Origin: Sphingosinithalassobacter tenebrarum
Lineage (GTDB): Bacteria; Pseudomonadota; Alphaproteobacteria; Sphingomonadales; Sphingomonadaceae
DNA length: 64,000 nt
NCBI RefSeq assembly: GCF_011057975.1
Contig: NZ_CP049109.1
Location: 3,255,001-3,319,000 of the forward strand
Direction: 5' to 3'
Under the pieces are notes generated by a model. That model made no database searches. It worked only from the letters and a program-made list of their open reading frames with translations, and was not told the origin of the DNA. Shown piece by piece: positions 18,444 to 28,508 of this stretch (its first letter is position 1; the number at the start of each line of letters is the position of its first letter). A program made the position numbers and the translations under genes.

Positions 18444-19169
18444 ATGGTCCGCAAGACGCGCCTTTTCTGCACTGTCGCACTGTCGCTGGCGCTCGCTGCC
18501 TGCGGCGGCGGGGAATCGCGCGACGACGTTCAGACCAACGTGCAGGAAGCCGATCCGGCGCTGACCGCCGCGCTGCAGGACCAGATCATGGTCGATCCGC
18601 AGCTTTCGCAGCAATCCAATCGCGATTCGATTCGTCCCCCCGGGCAGCCCTATTCGGGTGCGATTCCCGCCGATGGCGTCGCGACCAACAGCAATCCTGT
18701 CGAAGGCGAGCTGATGCAGGTGCCCGACCCGGTACCCGCCGAAGACTGCGAACAATGCCGGGCCGCGCGCGAATCGGTGACGCTGGGCGGTCTCGCCGAA
18801 CGCCAGGCCAATGGCGGGCTGGGCGAATGCGCCGCCGATCTGCAATATTCGGCGAGCTGGGCCCAGCGACTGCCGCGCGATATCCCGCTTTATCCGCAGG
18901 CGCGCGTCACCGAGGCTGCCGGCACCGAAAGCGGCGATTGCGGGCTGCGCGTCGTCAGCTTCTCCTCGCCCGCCCCGATCGACCGGATGCTCGACTGGTA
19001 TTACACCGCCGTCAAACGCGCCGGCTATGACGCCGAGCACCAGGTCGACGGCCGCGAACATATCCTGGGCGGAACGCGCGCGTCGGATGATGGCGCCTAT
19101 GTGCTGTTCCTGTCGCCGCGCGGCGACGGCGGCACCGATATCGATCTGATCGCCAACAACGGAATCTGA
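18444..19169 (+). CDS. Lipoprotein, unknown function
   Basis: 241 residues. Lipobox LAAC with the lipidated Cys at residue 20, then GGGES, which lacks Asp at +2 and so suggests outer-membrane sorting. Residues 25-120 are low complexity; two cysteine pairs (ECEQC-like DCEQC near residue 103, and C133/C169) may form disulphides. The C-terminal half carries RMLDWYYTAVKRAGYDAEHQ, as in small periplasmic alpha/beta sandwich domains. TTAACC lies about 37 bp before the start. No function is recognised. Confidence 0.75.
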   Translation: MVRKTRLFCTVALSLALAACGGGESRDDVQTNVQEADPALTAALQDQIMVDPQLSQQSNRDSIRPPGQPYSGAIPADGVATNSNPVEGELMQVPDPVPAEDCEQCRAARESVTLGGLAERQANGGLGECAADLQYSASWAQRLPRDIPLYPQARVTEAAGTESGDCGLRVVSFSSPAPIDRMLDWYYTAVKRAGYDAEHQVDGREHILGGTRASDDGAYVLFLSPRGDGGTDIDLIANNGI

Positions 19170-19223
19170 GCCGCGAGCGCGCGGCGTTTCCCTTTCGTCG
19201 CGAACCGCGCTAACGCGCGGGAC

Positions 19224-19601
19224 ATGCTGCATCTCCTTATCGTCATGCTGGGCGGCGCCATCGGAGCGGGCGGCCGGCACATGATCGGCAAATTCTCGCT
19301 GCTGTGGTTCGGCCCCGGCTATCCCTGGGGCACGCTGATGGCCAATCTGATCGGCGGGCTGCTGATGGGGCTGCTCGTCGGCGTGATGGCGCGTGTCGGC
19401 ACGGGCGGCGAGCAATGGCGGCTGTTCCTCGGCACCGGCATGCTCGGTGGGTTCACCACTTTCTCGACCTTCTCGCTCGACGCAATGGTGATGATCGAGC
19501 GCGGCGACTGGAGCGGCATGCTCGGCTATGTCGCGATGTCGGTGGTCGGTGCGATCGCCGCGGTCGCGGCGGGCCTGGCGCTGGTAAGGGCAGTGGCATG
19601 A
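19224..19601 (+). CDS. crcB: Fluoride ion channel CrcB
   Basis: 125 residues with four hydrophobic helices. The family signature GGFTTFSTFS is at residues 75-84, and GxxGAxxRH-like GAIGAGGRHMIG at 11-22. CrcB/Fluc proteins are dual-topology dimers that let fluoride leave the cytoplasm. The stop overlaps the start of the RluA-family gene (ATGA), so the two are translated together. No fluoride riboswitch is visible in the 54 bp upstream. Confidence 0.95.
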   Translation: MLHLLIVMLGGAIGAGGRHMIGKFSLLWFGPGYPWGTLMANLIGGLLMGLLVGVMARVGTGGEQWRLFLGTGMLGGFTTFSTFSLDAMVMIERGDWSGMLGYVAMSVVGAIAAVAAGLALVRAVA

Positions 19602-20677
19602 GCGAAGTCCGGCAATTCACTGTCTCCGTCGACGATGACGGCATCCGCCTCGACCGCTGGTTCAAGCGGCATATGCCTGAAGCCAGCTTCAACATCGTGT
19701 CGCGCTGGGCGCGCACGGGCCAGTTGCGCGTCGACGGCGCGCGCGCAGCGCCGGGAGACCGGATCGAAGCGGGCCAGGTGATCCGCGTCCCCCCGGCCGA
19801 GCCCGAAAAGCCCGCGAAGAAGAAATCGAGCCGCCCGCCGCTGACACCCGAACAGACCGAGTTCGTCCAGTCGCTGGTGCTCCACCGCGACGCGCAGGCG
19901 ATCGTCATCAACAAGCCGCCGGGCCTCGCGACGCAAGGCGGCACCAAGACGCACGAGCATGTCGATGCGCTGCTCGACGGGCTGACGTTCGATCTCGAAT
20001 CGCGGCCCAAGCTCGTCCACCGGCTCGACAAGGATACGTCGGGCGCGCTGCTGCTCGCGCGTACCGCGCGCGCCGCCGCCTATTTCTCGAAGCATTTTTC
20101 GGGTCGCAGCGCGCGCAAGGTCTATTGGGCACTGGTGATCGGCGTGCCCGATATCGACGACGGCATCATCGATCTGCCGCTCGCCAAGCAACCGGGCACG
20201 GGCGGCGAAAAGATGCATGTCGACGAGGCGGAAGGCCAGCCGGCGCGCTCGCGCTATCGCGTGATCGAGCGCGCGGGCAATCGGGCCGCCTGGGTCGAGC
20301 TGCAGCCCTTCACCGGGCGCACCCACCAGTTGCGCGTGCACATGGCCGCGATCGGGCACCCGATCATCGGCGACGGCAAATATGGCGGGCAGGATGCCTT
20401 CCTGACCGGCGGAGTCAGTCGCAAGATGCACCTGCACGCGCGCCGCATCCGCATCGATCACCCCGATGGCGGCAAGATCGATGTCACGGCGCCCCTGCCC
20501 CAGCATTTCGCCGAAACGCTCGACACTTTGGGATTCGACGAAGCGCTTGGCGACACGCTGCCCATCGATGATTCGCCGCCTCCGCCGAGCAGGGAGGAAA
20601 AGAAGGCCAAAGCGCGCCAGCATGCCAAGTCCGTTCGCAAGGAACGCCGCGGCGAACGACGCAAGCGCGGCGGCTGA
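19598..20677 (+). CDS. RluA-family 23S rRNA pseudouridine synthase
   Basis: 359 residues, start in the ATGA overlap with crcB. Residues 5-60 are an S4-like RNA-binding domain (GIRLDRWFKRHMPEAS...). The catalytic domain carries HRLDKDTSGALLLA with the nucleophile Asp, and the RTHQLRVHMAAIGHPIIGD motif. It isomerises specific uridines of 23S rRNA; RluC-type is the best guess but target positions are not readable from sequence. The last 35 residues form a lysine/arginine-rich tail (EEKKAKARQH... RRGERRKRGG), longer than in E. coli RluC. Confidence 0.93.
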   Translation: MSEVRQFTVSVDDDGIRLDRWFKRHMPEASFNIVSRWARTGQLRVDGARAAPGDRIEAGQVIRVPPAEPEKPAKKKSSRPPLTPEQTEFVQSLVLHRDAQAIVINKPPGLATQGGTKTHEHVDALLDGLTFDLESRPKLVHRLDKDTSGALLLARTARAAAYFSKHFSGRSARKVYWALVIGVPDIDDGIIDLPLAKQPGTGGEKMHVDEAEGQPARSRYRVIERAGNRAAWVELQPFTGRTHQLRVHMAAIGHPIIGDGKYGGQDAFLTGGVSRKMHLHARRIRIDHPDGGKIDVTAPLPQHFAETLDTLGFDEALGDTLPIDDSPPPPSREEKKAKARQHAKSVRKERRGERRKRGG

Positions 20678-20812
20678 TCCAGATCAGGAAAGCGCCGCAA
20701 TCCGTTTCATTACAAGCACGGTTAGCTTCAGTTACGGACTGGAATCACAATACGGAATCCGGCATCACCCTGGCGGGACGCTGGTCGAACGACTGGAATT
20801 GGGGAGATTAAC

Positions 20813-21310
20813 ATGAAGTTCCGTGCTGTTATTGCGGCCGCCGCCGCTGCCTTTGCCATGTCGCCGGCAGTTGCCTCGGCGCAGGATGTCTATGCGGAAG
20901 TCGGCGGCTGGAGCGTCTTCAAGAATCCCGAAAATTGCCGCGCCATCGGTTCTTTCGACGGCGATACGCATCTCGCAGTCGGCTATTATCCCGCCGATGA
21001 CCGCGTCATGCTGGTGGTGATCGATTCCGACTTCACCATGAGCAACGGCCAGGAGCTCCAATACAAGATGTATTTCGCGCAGGGCGACACTCTCAACGAC
21101 GATTGGGGTACCGTCACCGCCTATGGCCTGCGGATGGACAACGGAAACAACGCCTTCCGCCTCAGCCTCGATGGCAATGATTTCCTCGAGGACTTCGGAG
21201 ACAATGAACTGATCGGTTTCTTCACCGGCGACGACCTGGTGATCAGCCTGCGGCTCGAACGGTCGGCGGAAATCGAATCGAAGCTGCGTCAGTGTGGCGC
21301 CTCCATCTGA
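20813..21310 (+). CDS. Secreted protein, unknown function
   Basis: 165 residues with a signal peptide ending ASAQ at residue 24. The mature region is rich in Trp, Phe and Asp and has one early and one late Cys (ENCRAIG and RQCGASI) that could pair. The pattern GGWSVFKN.ENCRAI resembles small periplasmic beta proteins of unknown role in sphingomonads. GGGGAGATTAAC precedes the ATG. It overlaps no neighbour; the next gene starts 22 bp later. Confidence 0.75.
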   Translation: MKFRAVIAAAAAAFAMSPAVASAQDVYAEVGGWSVFKNPENCRAIGSFDGDTHLAVGYYPADDRVMLVVIDSDFTMSNGQELQYKMYFAQGDTLNDDWGTVTAYGLRMDNGNNAFRLSLDGNDFLEDFGDNELIGFFTGDDLVISLRLERSAEIESKLRQCGASI

Positions 21311-21332
21311 TCGCCGTCAGAGCGAAATCCAC

Positions 21333-22019
21333 GTGAACCGCCTGGCATTGTTCGACTGCGACGGGACGCTGGTCGACAGTCAGGCCAATATATGCCGGGC
21401 GATGGAGGAATGTTTCTCCATCGCCCGTCTCGTTCCCCCGGATCGCGCCGCGATCCGCCGGATTGTCGGGCTGAGCCTGGTCGACGCGATTGCCCGCCTC
21501 GTCCCCGATGGCGACACGGCGCTGCATCAGGCGATGGCGGAAGACTACAAACATGCCTTCTTCACCATGCGCCAGCGCGGCACGATGGATGAAGAACCGC
21601 TGTTCGAAGGCATCGCCGATACGCTGACCGCGCTCGAGGATACCGGATGGCTGCTGGGTGTGGCGACCGGCAAATCCGATCGCGGGCTGCATCACATCCT
21701 TGAGCATCACGGCATCAAACAGCGCTTCGCGACGCTGCAGACCGCCGATCGTCATCCGTCCAAGCCGCATCCCGCAATGGTCGAAACCGCGATGGCGGAA
21801 GCCGGCGCCGCTCCCGAAACCACCGTGGTGATCGGCGACACCAGCTTCGACATGGCGATGGCCGTGGCGGCGGGCGCGCATGGCGTCGGCGTAGCCTGGG
21901 GCTATCACGGGCCCGAGGAACTGATCGGTGCCGGCGCCCGCATTGTCGCCGACCATGCGCTGCACCTGCCCGGTCACCTGCACGAAACATGGTCGGGCTC
22001 TTCCCCCGCCGCCGTCTGA
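21333..22019 (+). CDS. HAD phosphatase (phosphoglycolate phosphatase-like)
   Basis: 228 residues from GTG 21333. Motifs are LFDCDGTLVDSQ, LGVATGKSDRG and IGDTSFDMAMAVAAGAHGVGVAWGYH, typical of Gph-like HAD enzymes with a four-helix cap. Likely hydrolyses 2-phosphoglycolate or another small phosphoester. It directly precedes a small membrane gene and the ATP12 gene, and this HAD-small protein-ATP12 order is a familiar sphingomonad arrangement, probably one operon. Confidence 0.88.
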   Translation: MNRLALFDCDGTLVDSQANICRAMEECFSIARLVPPDRAAIRRIVGLSLVDAIARLVPDGDTALHQAMAEDYKHAFFTMRQRGTMDEEPLFEGIADTLTALEDTGWLLGVATGKSDRGLHHILEHHGIKQRFATLQTADRHPSKPHPAMVETAMAEAGAAPETTVVIGDTSFDMAMAVAAGAHGVGVAWGYHGPEELIGAGARIVADHALHLPGHLHETWSGSSPAAV

Positions 22020-22036
22020 TCCGCTATCGTCGCGCA

Positions 22037-22258
22037 ATGAACGAATCCGACAAGCTGGCACGCAATCGCTATTTCGCGATGGTCGCGGTGCAGATCGTCG
22101 CCACCGTGGGCGCGGTCTTCGGCCTGATCCTGGCCGGCCGCGCGACGAGCTGGGAGTTGACCATGCTGGGCGGGGCGATCCTGCTGAGCGGCCTTTACGT
22201 GATGGTGGTCGTTCCCAAGGCAATGGCACGTCGCTGGCGGACGCCGCCCGCCCCATGA
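22037..22258 (+). CDS. Small two-helix membrane protein
   Basis: 73 residues, ATG 22037. Two hydrophobic segments (about residues 12-33 and 39-61) flanked by basic residues. It begins 17 bp after the HAD gene and its stop overlaps the ATP12 start by 4 bp, so it is translationally coupled to it. Function unknown. Confidence 0.75.
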   Translation: MNESDKLARNRYFAMVAVQIVATVGAVFGLILAGRATSWELTMLGGAILLSGLYVMVVVPKAMARRWRTPPAP

Positions 22259-22950
22259 AGCGATTCTGGACGGAAGCCGACGTTACCGATCTGGGCGATG
22301 CGGGCTATGGCATCGCGCTTGACGGGCGGAGCGTGAACACGCCGGGACGCGTGCGGCTGACCGTGCCCTCCGCGCCGCTTGCCGAAGCCATTGCCGAGGA
22401 ATGGCGCGCCGTGGGCGAGCAGATCGATCCGCGCGCCATGCCGCTGACCGGGCTGGCCAATGCCGCGGTCGACCGGATCGCGCCCGCCGCCGCTGATTTC
22501 GCCGCCGGGCTGGCGGCCTATGGCGAGAGCGACCTGCTCTGCTATCGCGCCGACAGCCCGGCCGAGCTCGTTGCACGGCAGGCGGCGCATTGGGATCCGC
22601 TGCTCGATTGGGCGCGCGGCCGGTATGGCGTCCAACTGGAGACCGTTTCCGGCGTGATGCACCGCGCCCAGCCGCAGGCCACCATCGCGCGGCTGAACGG
22701 CGCAGTGGCGGAGCGCTCACCCTATGAGCTTGCCGGCCTCTATCCGCTCGTGTCCGTCAGCGGCTCGCTGATCGCTTCGCTTGCGCTCCTCGAAGGCGCG
22801 GCGAGCCGCGACGCGGTCTGGGCCGCGGCGCAGGTCGATGAAGACTGGCAGGCCGAACAATGGGGCGAGGACGATCTCGCGACGAAGACCCGCGAAGCGC
22901 ACCGCGCCGAATTCGACGCGGGCGCCCGGTTTCTGGGCCTGATCGGTTAG
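22255..22950 (+). CDS. ATP12-family F1-ATPase assembly chaperone
   Basis: 231 residues. The ATP12 fold is recognisable from RFWTEADVTD, GIALDGRSVNTPGR, AEEWRAVGEQIDPRAMPLTGLANAAVDRI and CYRADSPAELVARQAAHWDPLLDWA. In mitochondria Atp12 binds the alpha subunit of F1; alphaproteobacterial homologues are presumed to do the same job in the cytoplasm. No atp structural genes are in the window. Overlaps the upstream small membrane gene and meets the gene at 22947 tail-to-tail. Confidence 0.92.
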   Translation: MKRFWTEADVTDLGDAGYGIALDGRSVNTPGRVRLTVPSAPLAEAIAEEWRAVGEQIDPRAMPLTGLANAAVDRIAPAAADFAAGLAAYGESDLLCYRADSPAELVARQAAHWDPLLDWARGRYGVQLETVSGVMHRAQPQATIARLNGAVAERSPYELAGLYPLVSVSGSLIASLALLEGAASRDAVWAAAQVDEDWQAEQWGEDDLATKTREAHRAEFDAGARFLGLIG

Positions 22951-23510
22951 TCGGCTCCCGGAAGCTGCCGGGGCATGAACCAGCGCGAAATCACTGCGCC
23001 CGCCGCGAGGAACGACACCAGATCGGCGACCCAGGCAAAGAGGAAATAGCCCCAGGGGGCGTGATTGAAGATCGGCTGCCCCAGATCGACATAGACAGTG
23101 ATCGCGACCGCGAATAGCGCGACCAGCTTCATCCGCGTGCCGAAACTGGCCCCCTGGGTGAAGCTGCGCAGCGCCGCGGCAATGACGAGCGCGCAGAGGA
23201 TGGCGAGCACCAGTCCGCCGATCAGAGCGCTGCTGTCGACCACGGGAAAACCGTTATTGTTGAACAGCACCATTGCGGTAGGGCCGTTGCCATAGGCCGA
23301 GGTGCCCGCATTGGTGCCCGGCCAGGGAATCGGATAGGCGCCGGTTCCGGTCGGCCCGAGATTTTCCGCCAGCGCGGCCTGCACCGCGAGACCCTGCGCG
23401 TCTGGCGCCACCGTGAAGGCCAGATAGCTGAGCGGCGTACCCCAGAAGATGAATCCGACGAACCACATCGCCAGACCACCGACAACTCCGCCTAACAGCA
23501 AACGCGGCAT
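22947..23510 (-). CDS. Membrane protein, unknown function
   Basis: 187 residues with four apparent helices (about residues 5-27, 95-115, 126-146 and 153-175) and a hydrophilic periplasmic loop between the first two. The loop is rich in Gly, Pro and Asn (GTGAYPIPWPGTNAGTSAYG). A start with GGGGGA upstream is at ATG 23510. It lies 24 bp from gmk on the same strand. No catalytic residues are recognised. Confidence 0.7.
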   Translation of the reverse strand: MPRLLLGGVVGGLAMWFVGFIFWGTPLSYLAFTVAPDAQGLAVQAALAENLGPTGTGAYPIPWPGTNAGTSAYGNGPTAMVLFNNNGFPVVDSSALIGGLVLAILCALVIAAALRSFTQGASFGTRMKLVALFAVAITVYVDLGQPIFNHAPWGYFLFAWVADLVSFLAAGAVISRWFMPRQLPGAD

Positions 23511-23534
23511 ATCACTCCCCCTTCGATACGGGCG

Positions 23535-24185
23535 CTATTTGAGCAGGCCCCGGATGAATCCGATCAATCCCGTCTGCCGCGAACGCCGGATACGCTCGGC
23601 CGCCAGGATGGTACGGACTTCCTCATAGCATTTTTCGACGTCGTCGTTCACCAGCACATAGTCATAACCGTCCCAGTGGCTCACTTCACCGGCGGCACGG
23701 GCCATGCGGCGGTTGATCACCTCTTCCGAATCGGTGTTGCGGGCGACCAGGCGCTTGTGCAGTTCCTCCATCGACGGCGGTAGGATGAAGACCCGAACGA
23801 CGTCCCCCCCGGCAAGCTGAAACAGCTGCTGTGCACCCTGCCAGTCAATGTCGAACAACACGTCATGCCCGCTCGCCAGCATCGAAAACACGCTTTGCTT
23901 CGGCGTGCCGTAGCGATGATCGAAGACATGCGCCCATTCGAGAAATTCATTCGCCGAAACCATCGACTTGAACATCTCGGTATCGACGAAATGATAATCG
24001 ACGCCGTCCTGCTCCCCGGGGCGAATCGGCCGGGTCGTGTAGGAGACCGACATGGTCAGCCAGGGGTCGTTGGCAAGCAACTTGCGGGCAATCGTCGATT
24101 TTCCCGCGCCGGAGGGCGAGGAAAGGACGAAGAGCACGCCACGGCGCTTGAAACTGTGCGGATCCTGTTCGGGGCTATGGGGCAT
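23535..24185 (-). CDS. gmk: Guanylate kinase
   Basis: 216 residues. P-loop FVLSSPSGAGKSTIARKL near the N-terminus, then SVSYTTRPIRPGEQDGVDYHFVD, the GMP-binding segment, and DIDWQGAQQL. It phosphorylates GMP and dGMP with ATP in the cytoplasm. The length and motifs are complete. Confidence 0.97.
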   Translation of the reverse strand: MPHSPEQDPHSFKRRGVLFVLSSPSGAGKSTIARKLLANDPWLTMSVSYTTRPIRPGEQDGVDYHFVDTEMFKSMVSANEFLEWAHVFDHRYGTPKQSVFSMLASGHDVLFDIDWQGAQQLFQLAGGDVVRVFILPPSMEELHKRLVARNTDSEEVINRRMARAAGEVSHWDGYDYVLVNDDVEKCYEEVRTILAAERIRRSRQTGLIGFIRGLLK

Positions 24186-24247
24186 GCGCGCTAGTGGCGC
24201 GGCCCGACCGCTTCCGTCAAGCCTGCTCGGCCATGCCGCATGCCGCT

Positions 24248-24466
24248 TCAGGCATGCTGACGCGGCTTTGACGAGATATCGTACAAAACCGCCTTGGCGC
24301 CGCGATAAACCATCCAGCCGAGCAGGGCCGTGGCGGCAACCGGCACCGCCACCTTGAGCACGTTGGCGGCAACCGCGCCGATCACTGCGCCGTCTACCGC
24401 GCTGTCATCGCCGCTCATCGCATCGATCGCGCCGCCGATAACCGCGCCTGTGGTCGTAGCACCCAT
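24248..24466 (-). CDS. Small glycine/alanine-rich membrane-like protein
   Basis: 72 residues from ATG 24466, preceded by GGGAG. It has an N-terminal glycine-zipper-like run (GAVIGGAIDAMSGDDSAVDGAVIGA) and one hydrophobic segment (residues 33-53). Such glycine-zipper proteins are envelope-associated; function unknown. An upstream start at 24526 adds 20 residues without a ribosome-binding site and is rejected. Confidence 0.6.
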   Translation of the reverse strand: MGATTTGAVIGGAIDAMSGDDSAVDGAVIGAVAANVLKVAVPVAATALLGWMVYRGAKAVLYDISSKPRQHA

Positions 24467-24524
24467 GTTTTTGCTCCCGAAATTCGTGTCGCAGGACAAG
24501 CGCTGGAGCGCGCGGGAAGTTCCC

Positions 24525-24700
24525 ATTCCTCCCCGAGCTTGCTCGGGGAGGGGGACCGCCAGCCGCAGGCTGGTGGTGGAGTGGCGCCGCCAAACGGCGG
24601 CGTGATGCTTGCCACCTGGCCAGACGGCGACTGTGTCGCCGCCCCTCCACCACTCGCTTCGCGAGCGGTCCCCCTCTCCAAGACAAGCTTGGGGAGGAAT
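24525..24700. repeat. Palindromic intergenic repeat, family A copy 1
   Basis: The ends are inverted copies: ATTCCTCCCCGAGCTTG at the left and CAAGCTTGGGGAGGAAT at the right. Just inside each end lies GGGGGACC followed by a small variable hairpin and GGTGGAG. The middle about 60 bases differ from copy to copy. Other copies are at 32641, 35575 and 42447. No ORF, so it is a miniature non-coding element. Confidence 0.85.
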
Positions 24701-24703
24701 TCT

Positions 24704-26092
<1,389 letters not shown>

Positions 26093-26361
26093 GGGCGATT
26101 TTCCTTCTTCACATCCAGTCCCCGAGCGGGGAGTCGCGCGCGCTCTAGCGCCTGAGTCGGGCCGATGCCAAGCGCGGGCGCGCGGGTATCGGGAGGGCGG
26201 AAGGAGACAAAAGAGACACCACGTCCCCTGTCCTTGTCCTTCCCCGAGCGGCGGTCGCGGTTGCGAGCGGAGCCGGCCGGGGATGCGGAGTGCGCCATGA
26301 TGCCCGGGTTTAGCCACGAATGCGCCGTGTAGGACAGCGGGAATTGTGCCCGACAGTATCG
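26093..26361. other. Intergenic stretch upstream of fumC
   Basis: No gene is supported. It holds the fumC ribosome-binding site just upstream of 26092 and presumably its promoter. Small open frames on both strands have no recognisable product or ribosome-binding site. The rest of the gap to 26646 is taken by repeats of families B and C. Confidence 0.5.
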
Positions 26362-26495
26362 CGTCGCCCCTGCGCAGGCAGGGGCCTATCTCTGTATCGT
26401 CCTAAGCCTCAGGCGGACAGGGGAGCGCGCGCCCTGTGTCAGATCTTCTCGCGACACGGTATAGACATGGGCCCCTGCCTGCGCAGGGGCGACGG
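26362..26495. repeat. Palindromic intergenic repeat, family B copy 1
   Basis: Starts CGTCGCCCCTGCGCAGGCAG and ends with the inverted copy CTGCCTGCGCAGGGGCGACG. A second copy with the same ends but a different middle is at 35177. Each end is itself a short palindrome around TGCGCA. Confidence 0.85.
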
Positions 26496-26535
26496 ACAAG
26501 GAGGAACGGTTGCGCTTCGCACGACCCGCCGCCTT

Positions 26536-26626
26536 GTCATCCCGGGCTTGACCCGGGATCCAGCTTCTTCTGCTGCCTCGATGTTGGAAAAGGCAGCCGG
26601 ACCCCGGCTCAAGGCCGGGGCGACGG
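26536..26626. repeat. Palindromic intergenic repeat, family C copy 1
   Basis: Left end GTCATCCCGGGCTTGACCCG, right end an inverted variant (CTCAAGGCCGGGGCGAC). This CCGGGCTTGACCCGGGATC unit is a widely seen alphaproteobacterial intergenic repeat. Another copy is at 35350. Confidence 0.8.
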
Positions 26627-26646
26627 GAGGTTGTTGAAGGCGGCGA

Positions 26647-27495
26647 TCAGTTCAAATCCTGCCGCAGGAAGCGGAGCTGCGTCGCCGCGCCCGCCGCGAC
26701 AGTCCAGCCGGCCAAAATCGCGGCCGAACTGCCCATCGAGAAGGAAATGATCGTGTCGGGCGCCAGCGGCAGCGTGAGGCCCCTGCCCGTCGTCCAGCTG
26801 AGGAAATTGGCGATGTGATAGAAAGGCAGGACTTCGACCAGCAGTGCCGTCAGCGACAGCGCATATTGCGCGGCGAAGACGGCGAGCAGCGGCATCAGCT
26901 GCTCGATCACGACCAGCGCGATCGACAGGATCACCGTCGCGAGGATCGACTGGGTCAGCACCGCGAACAGGCCCGCGAATGCGACGGTATAGGCAATCGG
27001 CAGCAGCGCGTTCGCCATCGCCCGCAAATGCGCGTCGGCGAGCGCGGCGAAGGTGATGCCTTCGGGAAGCGGCGAACCAAGGAAGCCGCCGAGCCATTCG
27101 CCGAGCAGCCCGATCAGATCGGTTGCGAGCAGCGAGAGCAGGACGAAGCCGAACACCACCACCCATTTCGCCGCGATCAACTGCCAGCGCGAACGCGCGG
27201 GGATGATCAGCTTCCAGGTGTTCCAGCCATATTCGCCCGCGAATACCAACGCGGCGAAGCCCGCGATCAGGAAGCGCCCCGGCGCTGACTTGGGGATCGA
27301 CCAGAAAATCGCCGAGTCGGCGATCCAACGCGCGGCGGACGACCCCGCTTCGGGCGGGCCCGACGCGGAGAGCGCGGTATAGATAAGCACGCCCAGCGTG
27401 ATCAGCGCGACGCCGACGGGATAGATCCACACCATCAGCCATGTCGCGCGGTGGCGGTGCAGTTTCAGCGCTTCGGCGCGGACGGCATCAAGCAT
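26647..27495 (-). CDS. ABC-2 type transporter permease
   Basis: 282 residues with about six hydrophobic helices (for example residues 20-42, 75-90, 108-128, 150-175 and 190-215). It starts MLDAVRAEALKLHRHRATW, the usual opening of antibiotic/drug-type ABC-2 permeases with one long extracytoplasmic loop after helix 1. It overlaps the preceding ATPase gene by 8 bp, so the two make one exporter. Substrate unknown. Confidence 0.87.
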   Translation of the reverse strand: MLDAVRAEALKLHRHRATWLMVWIYPVGVALITLGVLIYTALSASGPPEAGSSAARWIADSAIFWSIPKSAPGRFLIAGFAALVFAGEYGWNTWKLIIPARSRWQLIAAKWVVVFGFVLLSLLATDLIGLLGEWLGGFLGSPLPEGITFAALADAHLRAMANALLPIAYTVAFAGLFAVLTQSILATVILSIALVVIEQLMPLLAVFAAQYALSLTALLVEVLPFYHIANFLSWTTGRGLTLPLAPDTIISFSMGSSAAILAGWTVAAGAATQLRFLRQDLN

Positions 27496-28414
27496 CTTGC
27501 GGGTCCCTCGTCATGGTGAGGAAGATTTCTTCGAGGCTGCGATCATCGGGGCCGATGGCGAAGACATCGACTTTCGCGGCGGTGAGCAGCCGGACGATTT
27601 CGGGCGTATCGGCGCGGCTGGCGCGGACGCTCAGCCCCTTGTCGGTCGCCTCGACCGGCCAGCGATCGCCGAGCGCGGCGATGGCGGCGTCTGCGGGTTC
27701 GGCGTCGACGCGCAGCACTTCGCCCTTGGCGAGCAATTCGCCGACCGTGGCTTCGCGCAGCAGCTTGCCCTTGTTGACCACGGCGACGCGGTCGCAGATC
27801 TGTTCGACTTCGTGGAGCAGGTGGCTCGACAGGAACACCGCCTTCCCCTCCCCCGCCAGCCCGCGGATCAGCGCGCGCATATCCTGGATGCCTGCGGCAT
27901 CGAGGCCGTTCGCGGGTTCGTCGAGGATCACCAGATCGGGATTGTCGAGCAAAGCGGCGGCGACGCCGAGCCGCTGTTTCATGCCGGTGGAATAGCCCTT
28001 CACCTTGCGGTGCGCATCACCGGAAAGATCGACGCGCTCGAGCACCTGCTCGATCCGCTCGCCGTCATGTCCCTGCGTCCGCGCGAGCACGCGCAGATTG
28101 TCGCGTCCCGACAGGAAGGCATAAAATGTGCCGCCATCGACCAGCGAGCCGACGCGCGCAAGTGCGCCCTTTTCGGTAACGTGGCGGCCAAAAACGAAGG
28201 CCTCGCCCGCGCTCGGGCGGATGAGGCCGAGCGCCATGCGGATCGTGGTGCTCTTCCCCGCGCCGTTGGGACCGAGAAAGCCATAGACTTCGCCGCACCG
28301 CACGCACAGCGACACATCGTCGACCGCGCGCTTGGCCCTGGTACCGCGGCCATAGGCCTTGCCGAGGCCGCGCAATTCGAGCGCGATCGTCTCTTCCGAT
28401 TCACTGTCGGCCAA
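27488..28414 (-). CDS. ABC transporter ATP-binding protein
   Basis: Walker A GPNGAGKSTT, signature YSTGMKQRL and Walker B LVILDEPANGLD are all present, with the H-loop in SSHLLHEVEQ. It powers the permease encoded 8 bp overlapping downstream, most like BcrA/CcmA-type drug or peptide exporters. A TTG start at 28414 has GGGAGG 8 nt upstream and is preferred; ATG 28438 would add 8 residues without a ribosome-binding site. About 308 residues. Confidence 0.9.
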   Translation of the reverse strand: MADSESEETIALELRGLGKAYGRGTRAKRAVDDVSLCVRCGEVYGFLGPNGAGKSTTIRMALGLIRPSAGEAFVFGRHVTEKGALARVGSLVDGGTFYAFLSGRDNLRVLARTQGHDGERIEQVLERVDLSGDAHRKVKGYSTGMKQRLGVAAALLDNPDLVILDEPANGLDAAGIQDMRALIRGLAGEGKAVFLSSHLLHEVEQICDRVAVVNKGKLLREATVGELLAKGEVLRVDAEPADAAIAALGDRWPVEATDKGLSVRASRADTPEIVRLLTAAKVDVFAIGPDDRSLEEIFLTMTRDPQDA

Positions 28415-28508
28415 GTTTGTCCCTCCCTGCATGGACATGGCTCTGTTCGGCGCCCTGTGTGCAGGATCACGGGTGTATTATCAAGACAATACAGGAAGGC
28501 CGGTCAAA

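Noticed and set aside
19170..19223. Possible fluoride riboswitch before crcB
   Set aside because: The 54-bp gap has no match to the conserved fluoride aptamer core.
26320..26637. Short open frames in the repeat region before the ABC permease
   Set aside because: They run through the arms of repeats B and C and encode repeat translations only.
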